DNA of 64,000 bases from Opitutia bacterium (lineage in GTDB: Bacteria; Verrucomicrobiota; Verrucomicrobiia; Opitutales; Opitutaceae): assembly GCA_016217595.1 (NCBI GenBank), contig JACRHS010000032.1, forward strand, positions 1 through 64,000. The letters are read 5' to 3'. A program made the position numbers and the translations under genes. How positions within the stretch are numbered: position 1 is the first letter of the stretch; every line of letters starts with the position of its first letter. Of this stretch, positions 17,961 to 27,319 are shown in pieces. The notes beneath the pieces are model-generated. The model had not been told where the DNA came from and did not search any database. It saw nothing but the letters and a program-made list of their open reading frames with translations.

Positions 17961-18084
17961 CAGCGCGGCTTTTTTTCGCGATGGCGAACGCAAATCGTCG
18001 CTTTGACCCAAGCATTGTTGGCGGAGCCCGGCGTAGATTTTCGGTTGCGCCGCGCGGCGGTTACCGCCGACGTAAGCGGTGCCG

Positions 18085-19431
18085 ATGTCCACCTTGCCCG
18101 CCGTTCTGCCCATCACGCCCTTCACGCGCCCGGCGCGTGGCGTGGCGGTCGTGCCCGGATCGAAGAGTCTCACCAACCGCGCACTGTTGCTGGCGGCGTT
18201 GTGCGATGCCCCTGTCACGCTCACTGGCGCGCTCTTTAGCGAAGACACCGAACTGATGGCTGAGGCGTTGCGGCGGCTCGGCGTCACGGTGGCGGCCGAT
18301 GCGGCGGCGGGCACGTTGGACATCAGCGGGCAGGCGCAGGCGTTTGCCAGCGGCGGGGCGGATTTGTTCGTGGGACTGGCCGGCACTGCGGCGCGGTTTC
18401 TCACGGCATTGTGCGCCGCCGCGCCGCGTGGCGTGTACCGGCTCGATGGCGTGCCGCAGATGCGGAAGCGTCCGATGCAGGGGCTGATCGCCGCGTTGCG
18501 GCAGCTCGGGGCTGAGATCCGCTGCACCGGCGAGGAAGGATTTTTCCCGCTCGAAATTCATGCTCGCGGTTTGCGCGGCGGCGCGGTGCGCATCGATGCC
18601 CGCGAAAGCAGCCAGCTGCTGTCGGCGTTGCTCATGGTCGCGCCTCTGGCGGCTGCGCCGGTCGAGGTGACGTTGGAAGGCGGCGTGCGCTGGCCTTTCG
18701 TGCAAATGACGGCGCGGCTGATGGAGCAGTTCGGCCAGGAGCCAATCGTGCGGGTCGGTCCCGATGTTCTGCGCGTGGACAACTCCCGCCGCTATGCCCT
18801 TCCGGCCGGCGCCTACGCCATCGAGCCGGACGCGACGGCGGCGAGTTACTTTCTGGCGTTGCCGCTCGCGGCTGGCGGGCAGCTGCGCTTGCCGGCGTTG
18901 CGCGGGCCGGGCGGCGGTTTGCAGGGCGACACGCAGTTTGTCGAGGTGTTGCGTGCGGTGGGCGTCACCGTGACCGAGACCGCGCAAGGGTTGGAGGCGC
19001 AGTTTTCCCACGGTGTGATGGCGCGGGGCGGCGCGTGGAGTTTCAACGCGTTTTCCGACACGTTTCTCACGTTGGCGGCGCTGGCACCGCTGCTCGACGG
19101 ACCGACGCGCATTTCCGGCATCGCCCACACGCGCAAGCAGGAGACCGATCGCGTGGCGGGCATGGCGCGGGAGTTGCGCCGGCTGGGGCAGGACGTGGTC
19201 GAAGAAGAGGACGCGCTCACGATCACGCCGCGTCCGCTGACGGCCGGGGTGGAGATCGAGACCTATGGCGATCATCGGTTCGCGATGAGTTTTGGCATCC
19301 TCGGCTGCCGCGATCTGCGTGGTGACGGGCAACCGTGGCTCGCGATTCGCAACCCCGGTTGCTGTGCCAAGACGTTCCCGCACTTTTTTGAGTTGCTGGA
19401 AACGGTGCGGCAAAATTCCGTCAGCGCCTGA
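18085..19431 (+). CDS. aroA: 3-phosphoshikimate 1-carboxyvinyltransferase (EPSP synthase)
   Basis: Protein of 448 aa. It joins shikimate-3-phosphate and phosphoenolpyruvate, sixth step of the shikimate pathway. VPGSKSLTNRALLLAAL is the substrate-binding N-terminal block, LFVGLAGTAARFLTALC the LGNAGTA-like block, and TYGDHRFAMSFGILG the C-terminal signature. It is first in a plus-strand aroA-cmk-plsC operon; its stop overlaps the cmk start by one base (TGATG). The aroA-cmk pairing is common in bacteria. A GTG two codons upstream is an alternative start. Confidence 0.96.
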   Translation: MSTLPAVLPITPFTRPARGVAVVPGSKSLTNRALLLAALCDAPVTLTGALFSEDTELMAEALRRLGVTVAADAAAGTLDISGQAQAFASGGADLFVGLAGTAARFLTALCAAAPRGVYRLDGVPQMRKRPMQGLIAALRQLGAEIRCTGEEGFFPLEIHARGLRGGAVRIDARESSQLLSALLMVAPLAAAPVEVTLEGGVRWPFVQMTARLMEQFGQEPIVRVGPDVLRVDNSRRYALPAGAYAIEPDATAASYFLALPLAAGGQLRLPALRGPGGGLQGDTQFVEVLRAVGVTVTETAQGLEAQFSHGVMARGGAWSFNAFSDTFLTLAALAPLLDGPTRISGIAHTRKQETDRVAGMARELRRLGQDVVEEEDALTITPRPLTAGVEIETYGDHRFAMSFGILGCRDLRGDGQPWLAIRNPGCCAKTFPHFFELLETVRQNSVSA

Positions 19432-20102
19432 TGTCCGCCGCTCCTTTCATCATTGTCGCCATCGACGGCGGCGCCGCCTCGGGCAAATCGTCCACGGCGC
19501 GCGCGCTCAGCTCCCGGTTCCGGTTGCTGCACGTGGACACCGGCTCGTTTTACCGCGCGGTGACGGCAGAGCTGTTGCGGCGTGGCGCGCGCGCGGGCGA
19601 CGTGGCGACGGTGTTGCCGGTGCTGCCGGCGTTGCAGTTCGGCACGCAGGTGCACGGAGGGACGGCGCAAATGACCATCGCCGGCCGGCCGGTGGATGCG
19701 GCGGAGTTGCGCAGCGCGGAGGTCAACGCCGCGGTGTCGCATTTCGCGGCGATTCCCGAGGTGCGGGCGGCGTTGCTCGCCTACCAACGCGGTCAGGCCG
19801 AGGTGGCGCGCGCGCAAGGTTTCCGCGGTCTGGCGATGGAGGGGCGCGACATTGGCTCGGTGATTTTCCCCGATGCGGATTTGCGGTTTTTCCTGCACGC
19901 CGATCCGGCCGAACGCGCCCGTCGGCGCGCCCAGGAGGGGCAGACGGATGCGGTGGCGGAGCGCGACCGGCTCGATTCGCAACGCAAGACTGCGCCACTG
20001 GCTTGTCCGCCGGGCGCGGTGGCCATCGACAGCACGAACCTGACGTTGGAACAAGTGGTGGAACGCATGGCGGCTGCCATTGCGGCGAGGATATCCGCGT
20101 GA
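19431..20102 (+). CDS. cmk: Cytidylate kinase
   Basis: Protein of 223 aa. It phosphorylates CMP and dCMP with ATP. The P-loop GGAASGKSSTARAL, the LHVDTGSFYRAVTAELL block (acceptor binding), MEGRDIGSVIFPDADLRFFL and the LID-type RDRLDSQRKTAPL are those of Cmk. Translationally coupled to aroA upstream and to plsC downstream, whose GTG start overlaps the cmk stop. Confidence 0.96.
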   Translation: MSAAPFIIVAIDGGAASGKSSTARALSSRFRLLHVDTGSFYRAVTAELLRRGARAGDVATVLPVLPALQFGTQVHGGTAQMTIAGRPVDAAELRSAEVNAAVSHFAAIPEVRAALLAYQRGQAEVARAQGFRGLAMEGRDIGSVIFPDADLRFFLHADPAERARRRAQEGQTDAVAERDRLDSQRKTAPLACPPGAVAIDSTNLTLEQVVERMAAAIAARISA

Positions 20103-20758
20103 ATTACGACTACCACCAGGTCGGGCTGCCCTTGCTCTACGGCTTTTCCCAGCACGCGATGGCGCTGGCGCACGAGGTGGCGTTTCGCGGAGAGGTGCTG
20201 GGGCAGGAGAATATTCCGGCGCAGGGACCATTTTTGTTGGCGGCCAATCATGCCAGCCACCTCGATCCTCCGATTGTGGGCGGACATGTGCCGCGCTACA
20301 TCGCGGCGTTTGCGCGCAAAACACTTTGGAAGCCCGGTTTTGCCGCTTGGTGGTTGAACACGGTGGGATGTATCCCGGTGGATCGCGACGGCGGCTCTGA
20401 CGTCACGGCGCTAAAACGGGTGATGCAGACGCTGAAAAGCGGCATGCCGGTGGTGCTGTTTCCCGAGGGCACGCGGTCTCCCACTGGCGAAATGCAACCC
20501 GCCAAGCCCGGCGTGGGCATGATTGCATGTCGCACGCAGGTGCCGGTGGTGCCGGCGCGGATTTTTCGGTCGCACGAGGCATTCGGCAGAGGCGGGGCGG
20601 TGCGTTTGGGCGTGCCGGTCTCGGTGATTTACGGTCGGCCCATGGCGCCGCGGGATTACGACGACCCGAAAGCTGGCGCAGAACGCTATCAACTCGCCGC
20701 GGATCGCATCATGGCCGCCATCGCGCGGCTGGAACTGCCGACCGCATTGGTGGTGTGA
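20099..20758 (+). CDS. plsC: 1-acyl-sn-glycerol-3-phosphate acyltransferase (PlsC family)
   Basis: Protein of 219 aa. The acyltransferase motifs are clear: NHASHLD (H-x4-D catalytic pair), then GCIPVDRDGG, FPEGTRSPTGEM and VPARIF. It makes phosphatidic acid by acylating lysophosphatidic acid at the inner membrane, which links it functionally to pgsA/pgpA. It starts with GTG at 20099, overlapping the cmk stop by 4 nt (GTGA). The very long open frame running in from aroA is a shadow. Confidence 0.9.
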   Translation: MNYDYHQVGLPLLYGFSQHAMALAHEVAFRGEVLGQENIPAQGPFLLAANHASHLDPPIVGGHVPRYIAAFARKTLWKPGFAAWWLNTVGCIPVDRDGGSDVTALKRVMQTLKSGMPVVLFPEGTRSPTGEMQPAKPGVGMIACRTQVPVVPARIFRSHEAFGRGGAVRLGVPVSVIYGRPMAPRDYDDPKAGAERYQLAADRIMAAIARLELPTALVV

Positions 20759-21564
20759 ACGAAAAATGCCGCCAAGCGGCGTGTTTCCACATAGCGGCGT
20801 GAATGAAGGGCGAATATTGGCATCCGACGTCCTCTAACGCGCACAGGTGAGGGTATTATAAGCATCTCCATTTGTGTGATAGATGAGCACCGGCAGTGTC
20901 AGTTAGTGTAAATTAAAGTGCTCTGAGTAGAGTGCTTTGCGGTACATCATCATTAACGCAGCTCGAATTGGTCCTTTGCTTTAGCAGGATTGGAATTGTG
21001 CTGCCGGTGGTGGTGATGGCGTGTGGTTCGCGTTGCGGCGGTTGGAGCAAGGTACTCTCAAAGTTATCACTGAATGCTGGCGGCTAAACAAAAATTAGAA
21101 TAGGAATAAATAGAAAAATTTTGCTCTGTAAGGTTCAAAAAATGTTTGAGGTGGCTCACTTGATTGCACGACGTTCGCATTATCCCGTGTACCTGGACCG
21201 TATGCATAATGGGGTTCATTAATAAATCATAAATAATTAAATAACAAATAGATAAAATAGCAAAACGGTCGCAAAAAAACGCATAGAACAGTTACCGACT
21301 GAGAAAATTTAGGCAAGTTAGACAACTGCTTGCCTGCGTGCGCGAGCAGGTTTCGTCAATTTGATTGTCTGGAAAGGAGTGTCCAGCGCACCATGGTATT
21401 AGGAGCATACTTATTCATTAGGAAATAGCTCAAGCATCGCATCTAGCAAAACAGATGGCTAATTGTTCAAAAATAGCTGGTAACTAACTAGGTAGTGTAG
21501 TAACCGATAAGGATGCGGCGTGGTGCCGATTGCATCTGCCAAGCATAACTAAGCATCCCCAAAT
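20759..21564 (+). other. 806-bp AT-rich non-coding leader
   Basis: No convincing gene is seen. The first 100 bases are GC-rich; after about 21080 the region becomes strongly AT-rich (for example around 21220-21280), unlike the rest of the window. It precedes the TonB receptor gene at 21565 and presumably holds its promoter and regulatory sites, but I cannot point to a specific operator, riboswitch or Shine-Dalgarno sequence. Confidence 0.5.
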
Positions 21565-24500
21565 ATGAAGAATCGATTAATGAATTGGATTATTGCGAGC
21601 AGTGCAGTTTTGGCTGCTCTTTGCCCTCGTTCATATGGCGCGCCGGGTTTCGGTAATATCACAGGACAGATATCTAACAAGTCAACAGGTAGCTACTTGC
21701 AAAGTGCCATCGTAACAGTTAAGGGAACTCAGCGCACTGCAGCCACTGACCAGCAGGGCCGGTACGATCTCTCAGTGCCTGCGGGAAGTGTGGTTCTGGA
21801 AGTTTCCTATGCGGGGCTGGATTCGGAAGAAGCTACCGTAGTGGTGCCCGATAATGGTACGGTCGAAAAAAACTTTTTGCTGAGTGCTAGCGTTTATCTG
21901 CTCGATACCTTTGTGGTCTCAAGTGTGCGCGAAGGTGGCGCCGCTGCCGTTGCGCGTCAAAGAGCAGCTCCGAATGCCAAGAATATCGTGGCATCGGATG
22001 ACTTTGGTAATATGGCCGACGGCAATGTCGGTGCATTTTTGCAGCAATTGTCCGGGGTGACAGCCAATTACGTTGGAGCGGATGTTCGCTCGGTTATGAT
22101 TCGCGGACTGGGACCTGAGCTTAGCACGGTGACGATGGATGGCATGCAGATTGCCAGTGCGCCTTCCGGGGGAGCAACACGAACATTTGAATGGGAGCAG
22201 GCTTCGTTGGGCTTGATCGAGTCGATTGAACTTACGAAGTCTTCCACACCCAACATGGGCGCAGACTCACTGGGTGGAAACGTAAATATGGTGACCAAGA
22301 GCGCGTTCGATCGGTCGGTCTCGCGTTTCGGCAGCTGGCAAATTGGCGGAGTCTGGCGGCCCAAGTATCAACTCAACAGCCGCGAGTTTGTCCGTGAACC
22401 CATCGTGGATATCGGTCCTTCATTGAATTTTTCTTATTCGGATATCTTGGGTGAACAGCGGCGCCTAGGTGTGATGTTTAACTTTACCTACCACTCGCAG
22501 CCTGGTGGCGATACTGCCGCTTTGCAGACTATCCAACAAGTGGCAGATCCGGCTTACATCACTTCTGTGAATGTTCCCCGTCCGGCGGGTGCACCCCGCA
22601 CACGGCTCGCGCTCAATGGAAAAATCGACTATAAATTGACCAAAAATGTCATCCTGACGCTCAACAGCTATTGCAATTGGTTTCACGAGAATAACGACAC
22701 TCGGATTCATGCTTTGGCAACCGGCGCCTCCGCAGCCAATTTCAGGCCAGGGTACACGACTCGCTATATGGAGGTACTGCCTAACACGGTTTCCACTAGT
22801 ACGATCAGCCAGACTTCCGACGATAAATTTGGACGTACCTATGGCTTTGCTCCTTCGGTGGTCCACAAATATCCGGGTCTAAAGATCGATTACGCGGCTT
22901 CATTCTCCAATTCATTTACGCAGTGGGAGCACGATCCGAGTAAACGCCATAGCCCCTTCCATAATCCGCTGGGCAGCGCCTATCCCAAGGGGAATGTGAG
23001 CGCATCGCTGACCAATGTCGGGTGGATTTTAGATCGGAGAGAGAGCCCGGGCTGGCCCAAGATCACTCAGACTGCAGGGGCTGATTTTTATAATCTAAAT
23101 AATTACAAGGCATTGAGCATAACGAATCAGGATCGTGGCCAGGAAGAGGTGCTGATCGCGGCCAACGCCAATCTGAAGAAGTTGTTCCAACTTGAAGGTG
23201 CAGAAGCCTATCTTCAGACCGGGATGAGCTATCGCGAGCAAAAGCGCAATATATGGAATATGACCCATATTTGGGATTATACTGGTACTGATATTGGCCA
23301 ATTTATCGATAAATCAGGACAGTACAGTGATGCTAACGAAGGCTATCGTCAGCCGCCGTGGATGAGTCCCTATGTGGTGAACTCCCATCGGACGTTGTAT
23401 CCCGGACAGTGGGCGCCGAGACTGACCAATGGGTTGCTGGATAGTGCCCTGCAGTATCTCAGCAATAATCGGCAAGCGACCGAGAAGGTGAGCGCTGTTT
23501 ATTTGATGGGGAATGTGAAGGTGGGTATCTTCTCGATTTTAAGTGGATTGCGGGTCGAGGATACTCGCGATGTCGCGTCTGGTCCTGTCAGCATAATCAC
23601 CGCCGAAGAAAAGAGCCGTCGTGCGGCCTGGGTTGGCGCGATCACTCCAGAGGAAGGCAACCGCCGAGCCTTGGCCCAGTATGCCAGCCGGGTGACTCAG
23701 CGTGGGCAGTATCGTAATGTTTTCCCCAGCGTGCACACCACCTACGATATTGCGCGTAATTTAAAATTCCGTCTGGAGTACGCCGCGAACATCGGACGGC
23801 CCAGTCTTGAGAACTTGATTCCCCGGACAACGTATACAGATACATCCAATCCTCCCACCGTTTCTGAGTCGAATCCGAATCTTAAGCCTCAATTCTCCAA
23901 TAGTTTCGATGCTTCTGTGGAGTATTACTTTGGGCGCACGGCAACATTTACTGCCGGCGTTTTCTTGAAGGAGGTGAAAGATTTTCAATTTTCCAGGGCC
24001 ACAGATATTTACCCCACGGATCCTTTATATGCGCAGCATGCGCCGTATCTCAATATGCCTCCCATGTTCCGTTTGACACGTATGGATAATGGCGGGCAGG
24101 CGCGGTATCGTGGTTTCGAGTTTTCTTATCGCCAGAATTTCTCCTTCCTTCCCGGCTATTGGAGCGGTTTAGGAGCGGGAGTGAATTTCACCAAGACCGC
24201 CTCTGAGGGCAACTACGGCAGTACGATACAGCAGACACTGATTGCCGGCATCGTGCCACGGACAGGCAACTTTATGCTCTACTACGTCAAGGGGCGCTTG
24301 AACATTGTGGTTAGCACTAATTGGACCGACAAGGTCCCTACACAAGTACCAGCTGTTGCGGTGATAAATCCCTATGCGGTTACCTGGCAGAAAGCCAAAA
24401 CCACGGTCAACTTGCGGACGAAGTTTTATCTCGATCAACGCAAGACGGTTAACATCTTCTGTGATGTTGATAATGTCAATCGGTGCCCCATCACGGATAC

Positions 24501-24582
24501 TTACTGGGGAACGCCGGATCGGCCGCGCGAGATTCGCATCGTGGCATCGAAGTATGTCTTTGGTGTTCAGGGGAGGTTCTAA
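21565..24582 (+). CDS. TonB-dependent outer-membrane receptor
   Basis: Protein of 1005 aa. Signal peptide (about 1-25), carboxypeptidase-regulatory-like domain (about 28-105, GNITGQISNKSTGSYLQSAI), plug with DGNVGAFLQQLSGVTAN, IRGLGPELSTVTMDGMQIAS and GADSLGGNVNMVTKS, and a barrel ending YVFGVQGRF. It resembles the receptor at 11-14 kb in layout but is clearly diverged. Likely a transporter of glycans or glycolipid fragments. Clearly AT-richer than adjacent genes. It ends with its own terminator, yet the ceramidase-like and esterase genes follow on the same strand. Confidence 0.95.
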   Translation: MKNRLMNWIIASSAVLAALCPRSYGAPGFGNITGQISNKSTGSYLQSAIVTVKGTQRTAATDQQGRYDLSVPAGSVVLEVSYAGLDSEEATVVVPDNGTVEKNFLLSASVYLLDTFVVSSVREGGAAAVARQRAAPNAKNIVASDDFGNMADGNVGAFLQQLSGVTANYVGADVRSVMIRGLGPELSTVTMDGMQIASAPSGGATRTFEWEQASLGLIESIELTKSSTPNMGADSLGGNVNMVTKSAFDRSVSRFGSWQIGGVWRPKYQLNSREFVREPIVDIGPSLNFSYSDILGEQRRLGVMFNFTYHSQPGGDTAALQTIQQVADPAYITSVNVPRPAGAPRTRLALNGKIDYKLTKNVILTLNSYCNWFHENNDTRIHALATGASAANFRPGYTTRYMEVLPNTVSTSTISQTSDDKFGRTYGFAPSVVHKYPGLKIDYAASFSNSFTQWEHDPSKRHSPFHNPLGSAYPKGNVSASLTNVGWILDRRESPGWPKITQTAGADFYNLNNYKALSITNQDRGQEEVLIAANANLKKLFQLEGAEAYLQTGMSYREQKRNIWNMTHIWDYTGTDIGQFIDKSGQYSDANEGYRQPPWMSPYVVNSHRTLYPGQWAPRLTNGLLDSALQYLSNNRQATEKVSAVYLMGNVKVGIFSILSGLRVEDTRDVASGPVSIITAEEKSRRAAWVGAITPEEGNRRALAQYASRVTQRGQYRNVFPSVHTTYDIARNLKFRLEYAANIGRPSLENLIPRTTYTDTSNPPTVSESNPNLKPQFSNSFDASVEYYFGRTATFTAGVFLKEVKDFQFSRATDIYPTDPLYAQHAPYLNMPPMFRLTRMDNGGQARYRGFEFSYRQNFSFLPGYWSGLGAGVNFTKTASEGNYGSTIQQTLIAGIVPRTGNFMLYYVKGRLNIVVSTNWTDKVPTQVPAVAVINPYAVTWQKAKTTVNLRTKFYLDQRKTVNIFCDVDNVNRCPITDTYWGTPDRPREIRIVASKYVFGVQGRF

Positions 24583-24618
24583 GCAGCCAAAAGTAGCTTC
24601 CTGCGTCATTTATCGACG

Positions 24619-24645
24619 GCCCGCCATCAGTGGCGGGCTGTTTCC
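24619..24645 (+). terminator. Rho-independent terminator after TonB receptor
   Basis: Eight-bp perfect stem GCCCGCCA / TGGCGGGC with TCAG loop, followed by TGTTT. The T-run is short, so termination may be partial, leaving some transcription of the two hydrolase genes downstream. Confidence 0.7.
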
Positions 24646-24749
24646 GTTGGAAGCAGCATGCGGACATTTTCGCTTGCTGAGAACGATGGCATAGAAGCTC
24701 CAAAAGTGTCTTCATCCTAGCTCGACGCACCCGCCCAATTATTCCGAAT

Positions 24750-26114
24750 ATGAAAAACGAACAGAGTGGTTATTCTTCGCAACCGGCCAGCATGAGCAAC
24801 TTGCATGGTCAGCAGCCAGCGCAAGGCGAGTGGCGCATCGCTCCCTTTCGCTTCGATGTGACAGTACCGCTGGGGCATTCGCTGTGCGGCGGCTGGATCA
24901 AGCCGGCGACGGTGATCGACGATCCGCTGGAAGCCATCGGCTACGTGCTCTTGGGCGCAGGAGCTCCGATTGTCGTTTGCGCTGTCGATTGGCTGGCGCT
25001 ACTGAGCGAGGCGCATCTGAAGTGGCGGCAGGCACTGGCTGCTGCGGCCGGCACCACGCCGGATCGGGTGGCCGTGCAGACAGTGCACCAGCATAATGCT
25101 CCGTTTGTCTGCTTCGGCACGCAGGCCGAGGCCGCCAAGCACGCGGATTTGCCCGCGGTGTTCGACGTGCAGTTTTTTGAAACCTGTCTGGGTCGGGCGC
25201 GCGAAGCCATCGTCGCGGCCCTGAAGCAGCCGCGGCGCATCACCCACATTGCCCACGGGGCAACCAAGATCGAGGGAGTGGCGTCGAATCGCAGAGTCTT
25301 TCGCGACGCCGCGGGCAAAGTGCTGACGATGCGCGGCAGCTCGTGCAAAGACCCGCAACTGCGCGCGCTCCCGGAGGGTCTGATCGATCCGATGCTCAAG
25401 ACGGTCGCCTTTTACGATGGCGCCGAAAAGGTGGTCGCCTGCCATTACTACGCAACGCACCCGATGAGCTACTATGCCGACGGCCGGGTGAACAGCGACT
25501 TTTGCGGCATGGCGCGCAAGCGGCGGCAGAAAGACGAGCCCGGTTGCACCCACATGTATTTCACGGGTTGCGCGGGCAACCTCTCCGCCGGCAAATACAA
25601 TGACGGCACGCCGGAGTCGCGCGTGGCGCTGACGGAAAAAATGTACCGCGGCATCGTCGCCTCCGAGGCGGCGCTCGTGCCGGTGCCGATTCGCGATGTG
25701 ACATGGAGCACCACCGAGATGCTGCCCAAGCCGCATCGCTCGCTCAATGCCGCCGAGTTGGAGGCGCAGATCGCCAATCCGCAGCGTTCATTGGTGGACC
25801 GGTTGCTGCCCGCGTTTCGCCTCGCCTGGGTGAAACGACAGGCGCAAGGCATGCCGATTCCGCTCAGCGCGTTGCATGTGAACGAGGTGTCCATGCTACA
25901 TTTGCCGGCCGAGCTGTTCATCGAATATCAGCTGCGTGCGCAGCAGATGCGGCCGGATCGCGTGGTGGCGGTGGCGGCTTACGGCGACGACGGTCCGTGG
26001 TATGTGCCGGTCAAAGAAGAGTACCCGGGCGGTGGTTACGAGGTCAGCGTGGCCTTCTGCGACGAAGAAGTGGATCCGATGCTGACAGACGCCATTCGCC
26101 GGTTGCTTGCCTAA
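24750..26114 (+). CDS. Neutral/alkaline ceramidase-like protein
   Basis: Protein of 454 aa. It resembles the N-terminal domain of neutral ceramidases, a family common in Planctomycetes and Verrucomicrobia: VTVPLGHSLCGGW at the start, VQTVHQHNAPF (metal-binding His region), CHYYATHPMSYY, and MYFTGCAGNLSAGKYND, like the family's GCAGNVNPG block. True ceramidases cleave the amide bond of ceramide; substrates of these bacterial homologues are largely untested. No clear signal peptide is present. The downstream esterase lies 68 nt away. Start uncertain: in-frame Met at 24750 and 24792. Confidence 0.75.
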   Translation: MKNEQSGYSSQPASMSNLHGQQPAQGEWRIAPFRFDVTVPLGHSLCGGWIKPATVIDDPLEAIGYVLLGAGAPIVVCAVDWLALLSEAHLKWRQALAAAAGTTPDRVAVQTVHQHNAPFVCFGTQAEAAKHADLPAVFDVQFFETCLGRAREAIVAALKQPRRITHIAHGATKIEGVASNRRVFRDAAGKVLTMRGSSCKDPQLRALPEGLIDPMLKTVAFYDGAEKVVACHYYATHPMSYYADGRVNSDFCGMARKRRQKDEPGCTHMYFTGCAGNLSAGKYNDGTPESRVALTEKMYRGIVASEAALVPVPIRDVTWSTTEMLPKPHRSLNAAELEAQIANPQRSLVDRLLPAFRLAWVKRQAQGMPIPLSALHVNEVSMLHLPAELFIEYQLRAQQMRPDRVVAVAAYGDDGPWYVPVKEEYPGGGYEVSVAFCDEEVDPMLTDAIRRLLA

Positions 26115-26125
26115 CCACACCCTCT

Positions 26126-26153
26126 CGCCGGTAGGCGCACCCGTTTACCGGCG
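26126..26153 (+). other. Intergenic hairpin between hydrolase genes
   Basis: Eight-bp stem CGCCGGTA / TACCGGCG with a 12-nt loop and no T-run, partly overlapping a GGAGG. It may protect or process the mRNA between the ceramidase-like and esterase genes. Confidence 0.45.
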
Positions 26154-26182
26154 GAGGATTTACCACTCACAGGACTAATGCT

Positions 26183-27244
26183 ATGACGCCCACTCCTTCA
26201 CCTTTGCCTGCGGTTCCTTCTCCCCGTTTGGATCGGGAGAATCTGCTGATGTATCGCGCGCCCAACGGCCGCATCCTGCCGGTACGCACGCCGGCCGATT
26301 GGTTTCAACGTCGTGCCGAGATCCTGGCAGGCATGCAGGCCGTGATGGGGCCATTGCCTGGCCCGGAAAAAAGGGTGCCGCTGGCCGTGCAATGCGAGGA
26401 GGAGGTTGACTGCGGCAGCTACGTCCGCCGGCTGATCTCTTATGCAGCCGAGCCGGGTGCGCGGGTGCCGGCTTATCTGCTCGTACCCAAGGTGGCTTTG
26501 AGCGGGGCGACGCGCCCGCCCGGTGTTTTGTGCCTGATGGGCACCGACAATGTGGTAGGTTATAAAAACGTCGTGGGCTTGGGCGGACCGAATGTGAAAC
26601 CAGGCCGCAACTACGGGCAGGAGCTGGCGGAGCGCGGCTATGTGGTCATTGCCACGCCGTATCCGCTCCTGGCCGATTACCAGCCGCCGCTGCGCGAGCT
26701 GGGTTATCAGAGCGGAACGATGAAAGGCATATGGGACAACATCCGCGCGCTCGACGTGCTGGAGTCGTTGTCGTTTGTTGCGCCCGGCGGCTTCGGTGTG
26801 ATCGGGCTTTCGCTCGGCGGGCACAATTCCATTTACACGGCGGTGTTCGACGAGCGTATCAAGGTCGTGGTGTCGAGTTGCGGCTTCGATTCCTTCCTCG
26901 ATTACATGGACGACTCGTGTTGGCAGCCCGAGCGCGGCTGGGTGCAGACGCGCTACATGCCGCGGTTGCTCGAGTATCCGCGGCGGGAAATCCCCTTCGA
27001 TTTCCACGAGCTGGTCGGGGCGCTGGCGCCGCGGGCGTTTTTGGCCAACGCGCCCCTGCGCGATGCCAACTTCCACTGGCAAAGCGTCGACCGTGTGATC
27101 GCGGCGGCGGCGAAAGTCTACGAATTGCACGGCGTGCCGGAGCGGTTGCGCGTGGAGCACCCGGATTGTGAGCACGACTTCCCGACCGATTCGCGCCAGT
27201 CGGCCTACGCCTGGCTCGACCGTTTTCTGCGTCCCGGTTCGTAA
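26183..27244 (+). CDS. Alpha/beta hydrolase, acetyl-xylan-esterase-like
   Basis: Protein of 353 aa. The nucleophile elbow GLSLGGHNS, an acid in NAPLRDANFHW and the catalytic His in PDCEHDFPTDS make a complete Ser-Asp-His triad. Residues 20-140 are the N-terminal portion typical of the dienelactone-hydrolase/acetyl-xylan esterase group seen in Opitutaceae. It could deacetylate plant glycans. No signal peptide is seen, so it may act in the cytosol on imported oligosaccharides. It follows the ceramidase-like gene. Confidence 0.8.
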   Translation: MTPTPSPLPAVPSPRLDRENLLMYRAPNGRILPVRTPADWFQRRAEILAGMQAVMGPLPGPEKRVPLAVQCEEEVDCGSYVRRLISYAAEPGARVPAYLLVPKVALSGATRPPGVLCLMGTDNVVGYKNVVGLGGPNVKPGRNYGQELAERGYVVIATPYPLLADYQPPLRELGYQSGTMKGIWDNIRALDVLESLSFVAPGGFGVIGLSLGGHNSIYTAVFDERIKVVVSSCGFDSFLDYMDDSCWQPERGWVQTRYMPRLLEYPRREIPFDFHELVGALAPRAFLANAPLRDANFHWQSVDRVIAAAAKVYELHGVPERLRVEHPDCEHDFPTDSRQSAYAWLDRFLRPGS

Positions 27245-27249
27245 CCGAC

Positions 27250-27285
27250 CAACAAACAAAAAGCCCGCCGGGATTCGGCGGGCTT
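27250..27285 (-). terminator. Rho-independent terminator of aminotransferase gene
   Basis: Ten-bp perfect stem AAGCCCGCCG / CGGCGGGCTT with a 5-nt loop. On the minus strand it is followed by TTTGTTTGTT. It lies between two convergent genes and probably ends the aminotransferase transcript, possibly both. Confidence 0.9.
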
Positions 27286-27319
27286 GTGTGAAAGGAACGT
27301 CGACTGGTTTTGTCGCGGC

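Noticed and set aside
18061-19413. 450-aa antisense frame over aroA
   Set aside because: Arg/His-rich shadow; aroA motifs on the plus strand are unambiguous.
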